Below, in pieces: positions 18,697 through 22,453 of a DNA stretch of 22,453 nt. Position 1 is the stretch's first letter. Each line of letters begins with the position of its first letter. The position numbers were made by a program, and so were the translations under genes. The stretch is from Pleurotus ostreatus/Saccharomyces cerevisiae fusant (taxonomy: Eukaryota > Opisthokonta): assembly GCA_024196135.1 (NCBI GenBank), contig JAMQCK010000452.1, positions 1 to 22,453 on the forward strand, written 5' to 3'. The notes beneath the pieces are model-generated. The model was not told the DNA's origin, made no database searches, and saw nothing but the letters and a program-made list of their open reading frames with translations.

Positions 18697-20218
18697 GACG
18701 AGTGGCTTCGCTGACGGCGCGCTCTACGCGTCTGTGGCTCGTGGTGTGGGAGTGTGGGAAAAGGGAAGGGAATGTGTGATGTTCGCATAGTCAACCGTCA
18801 CAATCACGCTCAGGAGATCGTCTTCGACTCTCGCTCGTCGGTGTTCTCCTCATTCTTCAGGGCAAAGGCAATCCGCTGCGAGGCCGCGGAACGTTCGGAA
18901 TAGCGCGCTGGGCATTGAATTTTGACCGGTAATGCGCGTCCCGACACCCGGGCGGAATAACAAATAAGGAACGCCCCAAAGTTTTGCGACAGTTGTATAT
19001 ACACCCACGCATCGCCGTAGCAAGCTCAGAATACACGACTTCCTCCGCATTCGACGTCAGAATGAGCGACGCTCTCGAGAAACTGAGGCCCTTGACGCCG
19101 TACCTAGCGAAAGCAGCGTCCTTCGCGCCCTCGTTCTGCAAGTATCTTGCTGTGGCGCTTGTAGTCCTGAACATTGGCTCCTTCCCGGGTTTCTGGCATG
19201 GTGCGCGCTCTTGAGCTTGCATACGGACTCAATTGACGCGTCTTAGCTCGCGTATTCCGCTCCGTTATCCTGTTGAGGATACAATGGCGACTGTTCCAGC
19301 TCAAGAACATCTTCAAGTCGCAGAAGAAGAAGGATGAACTGGAGGCGAAGTGGATGGAGGACCTCACCCCCATTGGCGCAGACCCCTTCACTCTCTGTGT
19401 CCCCTACGACACGCGCGCAAGTACGTGGTTAGGGTCCCGCGTCCAATCCGGTATGCTGACGCGCACCCAGGGATTGACGACAGCGACTTCAACCTGCACT
19501 TGAGCAACTCCAGCTATGCCAAGGTACTTTCAAGGTCCATCCCCACATAACCCCTCCCTTACACCGTCACTCAGACCCTGGATAGCGCGCGCTTCAAGGC
19601 CGCTATGGCTGCCTGGCCCAACTTCTTTGTCGCCGGCGGGTGGATGCCCCTCGCGGCCACGCACTACCACTTCATCCGCGAGATCCCCATGCTCGCACCG
19701 TACCAGGTTCGCATCCGTGTCGGTGCATGGGACCAGAAATGGGTATGTGCATCTTCAACCTCGGTCAACGCCCTCTCACCGCTTCCCCCAGCTCTACGTC
19801 GTCTGCCGCTTCGTCACCATGCCCAAGAAGGGCGCCAAGAAGCACATGGACAAGCCCCCCACCCCCACCGCCGAACCCCCCGCCGACCCATCCAGCCTTT
19901 CCATGCACATCATCAGCACCCCTGCCGACGAGTTTGCCTCTTCCGCTCCCACGCCCAACCCTCACACCATACATGCACCCGGCGCCACAGAGAAGACCCT
20001 CAAGGGTGTTTCTGCCGGGCTGTCGTTTGAAGAGGATGATGGCGCGATCGTCCACACTGTTAGCGTCTCGCAGATGTGCTTCAAGATCGGGCGCATTACG
20101 GTCCCGCCCGCGCTCGTGTTCGCCACGAACGGGTTTTCAAAACCGGCACCCGATGGCGAGGCGCCGTATTCCCCCGCAAACCCGCCTCCGCATTGGGCGA
20201 CGGTGCAGAGCATCGGGG
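18618..20218. repeat. Segmental duplication, right copy
   Basis: Partner of 8650-10293, in direct orientation about 9.95 kb to the right. It carries a stub of the CANIN-like gene, the promoter (18697-19061) and the THEM6-like gene. Similarity ends on the left within about 10 bases of 18618 and on the right near 20218; the THEM6-like gene itself continues intact to 20406. Confidence 0.95.
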
Positions 20219-20406
20219 TGAAGGCAAAGGGCGGGAGCGTGAAGAAGATGCGGGACTTGCTGAAGGGTGGATGGAAGGAAGTACCGGAGGCGGAGCGGTG
20301 GTGGGAGCAGGCGCTGGGTGGACCTGTGGAGGAGAGGAACAGGGCGTCGCTGCCGGCGTTCCAGAAGATCGTTGGGGGTATGGAGGCGGTGAGGGGGTTG
20401 CATTAG
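19062..20406 (+). CDS. THEM6-like hotdog (4HBT-type) protein, 382 aa
   Basis: Five exons: 19062..19200, 19247..19420, 19471..19523, 19575..19742 and 19792..20406, with introns of 46-51 nt and all phases closed. Residues ~24-46 (FCKYLAVALVVLNIGSFPGF) form a membrane anchor, followed by a basic, helical linker (FKSQKKKDELEAKWMEDL). The hotdog signature is IDDSDFNLHLSNSSYAK (106-122), comparable with the DxDxNxHxSN motif of THEM6-type proteins, then an Ala-rich helix (LDSARFKAAMAAW) and strands (YQVRIRVGAWDQKW, LYVVCRFVTM). Most 4HBT relatives hydrolyse acyl-CoA, but THEM6-type proteins lack a proven catalytic role, so the substrate is unknown. A Pro/Thr-rich insert (about 190-235) interrupts the fold before VHTVSVSQMCFKIGRITV. 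It ends 161 bases from the convergent ERCC1 gene. It is the intact partner of the broken copy at 9106. Confidence 0.88.
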
Positions 20407-20567
20407 AGGACTCGAGAGTGTAAGGACGCGTTCAGAGGAAGTTTAGAGAACTGGACCGCAATAGAGAGCATAGACTAAGGTATCTTGTACTAGCAAGCGT
20501 ATATAATAGCCTGTAATCCGCACGAACTTACTGGCGAGTGCATGGCCACATTAAGTACGCGAAGACC
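20407..20567. other. Short tail-to-tail spacer
   Basis: Only 161 bases separate the stop codons of the convergent THEM6-like and ERCC1 genes, so their 3' untranslated regions very likely overlap. No canonical AATAAA is present on either strand; TATATAATAG near 20501 may serve the plus-strand gene. Confidence 0.5.
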
Positions 20568-21979
20568 TCAGTTGAGATCCAGCTCAATGTCCCATACAGG
20601 TGAAGGCGACCTCGGCGGGCGATCCTGAGGCTTTGAAGATGATGGGTCAGGTTCCGGACTGAGGTCCTTCTCAATATCCCATTCTGGACTGGGGGATCGC
20701 GCGCCCGGTCGTGGGGCGGATGGTGTGGCGGGTACGGGGCGGGATGGGCCGGCGGTGGCGGAGGGTGCGGCTGAGGATGAGGAGAGCCCGACGATGGCGG
20801 ACGACGGCGGTCCAGCGATAGTAGACGACGAAGCTGCAGATGACGATGTCCATACACCCTGTGTCGCGCTTTGTTGCGATGGATTCGCCTGCGACGGGGC
20901 GGACGACGAAGTCATCGAGCTCTGCTGTGACGCAGTAGCCTGCGACGGAACGAACGGCAGCGCACTCGTCGCTTTATTTCGTATCGGCTTCTCGAACGCG
21001 TTCTTGATATTCTTGACCTTGACCTGGCCGAAGCCGGGGAGGTTCGAGAGTTGTTCGGAGGAGGCGCGTGCGATGTCAGCGAAGCTCTGTGTATTCAAGG
21101 CGGTGTCAGCAAACTCGCGCGCAGTGACGCCTGGCTAAGCTGGGGAAGGGATAGTACATACACCAAACGACGTCCGTAACGTCTCTACATCGGTCTTATT
21201 GACCTTGCTGATGCTCGTAAGCGCCGTGCGCAGGACGGAGTTGTAGTCCTTGTCCACGCGCTCCTTGATCATGTCTGGTGGGCGGTGCTCGAACTGCTTG
21301 AAGGTGGCGAGGTAGTGGCCGGCTTCTTCCACGCTGAGATGATAGGTCAGACGACTGATATTCGGGGGCAAATGGACAATTACGAAAAGGCCACAATGAC
21401 GGTGATATTATTGATGAGGCAGGTCTGGCTGAGTGCTTGTCAACATCACAAAAGCGCGTACTCGGAAGCAAACTCGCCTTCGTCAACTCCCGTATGGGAT
21501 CTCGATGTTCCGACTGGGAAGATATAGTTTAGCTGGAGCGTGACGTCGACCAGATACGGTACTCACTACATCGCACAAGATGAGTAATATGCGAAGGGTA
21601 TAGCTATGCCCTAGCTTCTCGATGCGCGTGTGCACGTATTCAGGGTGTAGTCGGTGGTATTTGAGGCTGAATATTGTCACTTATCTACTTTCAAGGACAC
21701 AGAATATCCTTACCTGAGGAATAAGACACCTGTTGTTCGACCGACCTGGAAGTCTGCCACAATGTCGCCATATTCCTTTCCGACGTGCTTGATAGCTTCA
21801 AGGACAGGATTGCCTCTCTATCAAGAAGTCAAAGGTGTCATTGACACGCAAGTGGTGTAAGGGGCCTATAGACATACCTGAACAGGACGGACGATGATAT
21901 TGTTGCCACCGCCGCTTGGAACGATCACGGGAGGGTTGGCGGGTTTATCTTTCAATGCAGGGTCAATTGCTGGGGGCAT
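20568..21979 (-). CDS. ERCC1: ERCC1/Rad10 DNA-repair nuclease subunit, 357 aa
   Basis: ERCC1 pairs with XPF to cut DNA 5' of lesions in nucleotide excision repair and crosslink repair. Exons in translation order: 21979..21878, 21817..21714, 21666..21567, 21513..21478, 21424..21384, 21333..21162 and 21086..20568 (1074 nt). The central domain starts IIVRPVQRGNPVLEAIKHVG and includes VADFQVGRTTGVLFLSLKYH, LHPEYVHTRIEKLGHSYTLR and SEHRDPIRELTK, followed by TCLINNITVIVAFS. The helix-hairpin-helix part follows (SVNKTD-like SKVNKTDVETLRTSFG, then LSNLPGFGQVKVKNIKNAF, 198-216), which in this family binds XPF and DNA. As usual for ERCC1, no catalytic nuclease motif is seen. Intron 4 (21477..21425) uses a GC donor. 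Residues ~225-357 are a Ser/Ala/Pro-rich tail absent from yeast Rad10, with two copies of an RSPSPxWDIExDL motif. The start MPPAIDPALKDKPANPP is the only ATG that keeps phase. Confidence 0.93.
21425..21477 (-). other. GC-AG intron 4 of ERCC1
   Basis: This 53-nt intron begins GCGAGT after an exon ending in AAG and ends AGCCAG before ACC. Only this pair of borders joins RDPIRELTK to TCLINNITVIV, the expected ERCC1 sequence. Nearby GT donors (GTTTGC, GTACGC) put the next exon out of frame. GC-AG introns are a known minority class spliced by the U2 spliceosome. Confidence 0.8.
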
Positions 21980-22353
21980 AGTAGCTTATAAGGGCCAGGT
22001 GCCAGATTAAATGCGTAGAAATCAAGTGCTGGTATCTTGAACGACTGATCCTTTAGCTGTCGTGTGTGCGGGAGGAAAGAGGCCGGACCGGATGCCGCAC
22101 CGAGAATACTTACTTTATGGGGGTATCCAGCAGCAACATCGGCATCTCCCGACCTTTCTGCTTGTTCCTGTCCTTCAGCTTGAGCTTTTGATACTTTGAC
22201 TGAAGCCCAACTGTTCATATTTAAATGCCTGGCACTTAGATTTATGGACGCTGCCCCACTCAAGGCCTCAAATATGTCGACTTCAATCTACCTTCGCACC
22301 CTGTCTGGTCCAACCTCGGTCAATACGTGATAAGGTACAACTTTGTGGGCCAG

Positions 22354-22453
22354 ATGGAGAGTCGTTCTCCTCCGAAAGCAGGTGCAGATGGTAAAGAAGT
22401 GAAGGGGCTGGGTGCACGAGACAAGGAAGCGGCTGAGAAGTTACGCCAAGCGT
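22354..22453 (+). CDS. Possible start of the next gene (partial)
   Basis: From the ATG at 22354 the frame is open for 33 codons to the window end (MESRSPPKAGADGKEVKGLG...). The peptide is highly charged, rich in Lys, Glu and Ala, with no recognisable motif. It would be divergent from ERCC1, whose start lies 375 bases to the left. The length is too short to rule out chance. Confidence 0.2.
   Translation, partial: MESRSPPKAGADGKEVKGLGARDKEAAEKLRQA

Noticed and set aside
22114..22218. Possible extra 5' exon of ERCC1 (MNSWASVKVSKAQ... ending at GTAAGT)
   Set aside because: No acceptor before 21979 joins it in frame with the ERCC1 start. It is at most a leader exon with an upstream start codon.
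1..22453. CRISPR array, riboswitch or operon
   Set aside because: The intron-rich eukaryotic genes and unlinked transcription units rule these out, and no regular short direct-repeat array is present.

Overview
The window looks like nuclear DNA of a filamentous basidiomycete, probably an Agaricomycete. The well-supported genes are broken by many short introns, nearly all 46-75 nt with GT-AG borders and frequent CTGAC, CTAAC or CTAAT branch sites. Codon use is GC-rich. The recognisable proteins are typical fungal housekeeping families: allantoinase, Yippee, a THEM6-type hotdog protein and ERCC1/Rad10. Nothing suggests a prokaryote, plasmid or virus. There is no operon logic, and the genes are separate transcription units on both strands.

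Layout. (1) 1-461, minus: 5' part of an allantoinase. (2) 1078-1740, plus: a three-exon Yippee protein behind a TATA-like box. (3) 1741-3961: no gene I can support. (4) 3962-4810, plus: an unrecognised three-exon gene, best read as 248 aa. (5) 5675-8730, minus: a five-exon gene for a 942-aa nuclear-looking protein that resembles fungal CANIN-domain (SLF2/Nse6-type, SMC5/6-associated) proteins and starts with a PCNA-binding-like motif. (6) 9106-10293, plus: a broken copy of a THEM6-like gene, divergent from gene 5 across a 375-bp promoter. (7) 10499-18617: a gene-poor stretch of about 8 kb with diverged repeats built of exon-intron modules. It holds one fairly convincing but unrecognised eight-exon minus-strand model (10499-12015), two weaker models and several coding-like scraps. 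(8) 18618-20218: second copy of the gene 5/gene 6 promoter block, with a 33-codon stub of gene 5 and the intact THEM6-like gene (382 aa, to 20406). (9) 20568-21979, minus: a seven-exon ERCC1/Rad10 gene with a GC-AG intron and a long disordered tail. (10) 22354-end: a possible start of another plus-strand gene.

The central observation is a direct segmental duplication of about 1.6 kb, copies about 10 kb apart, covering a divergent gene pair. The left copy keeps the CANIN-like gene and has lost the THEM6-like gene. The right copy keeps the THEM6-like gene and has only a stub of the CANIN-like gene. A second observation is a tandem triplication of a start-codon plus first-intron module (158-bp period, three introns of exactly 51 nt) at the 5' end of the unknown minus-strand gene. 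ERCC1 and an SMC5/6-type factor are both genome-maintenance proteins, but I see no sign that the window is a functional cluster.

Limits: all gene models were spliced by eye with no transcript or homology search. Conserved genes are secure. Models in the 10.5-18.6 kb stretch rest only on splice signals and open frames, and several alternative frames there also look protein-like.
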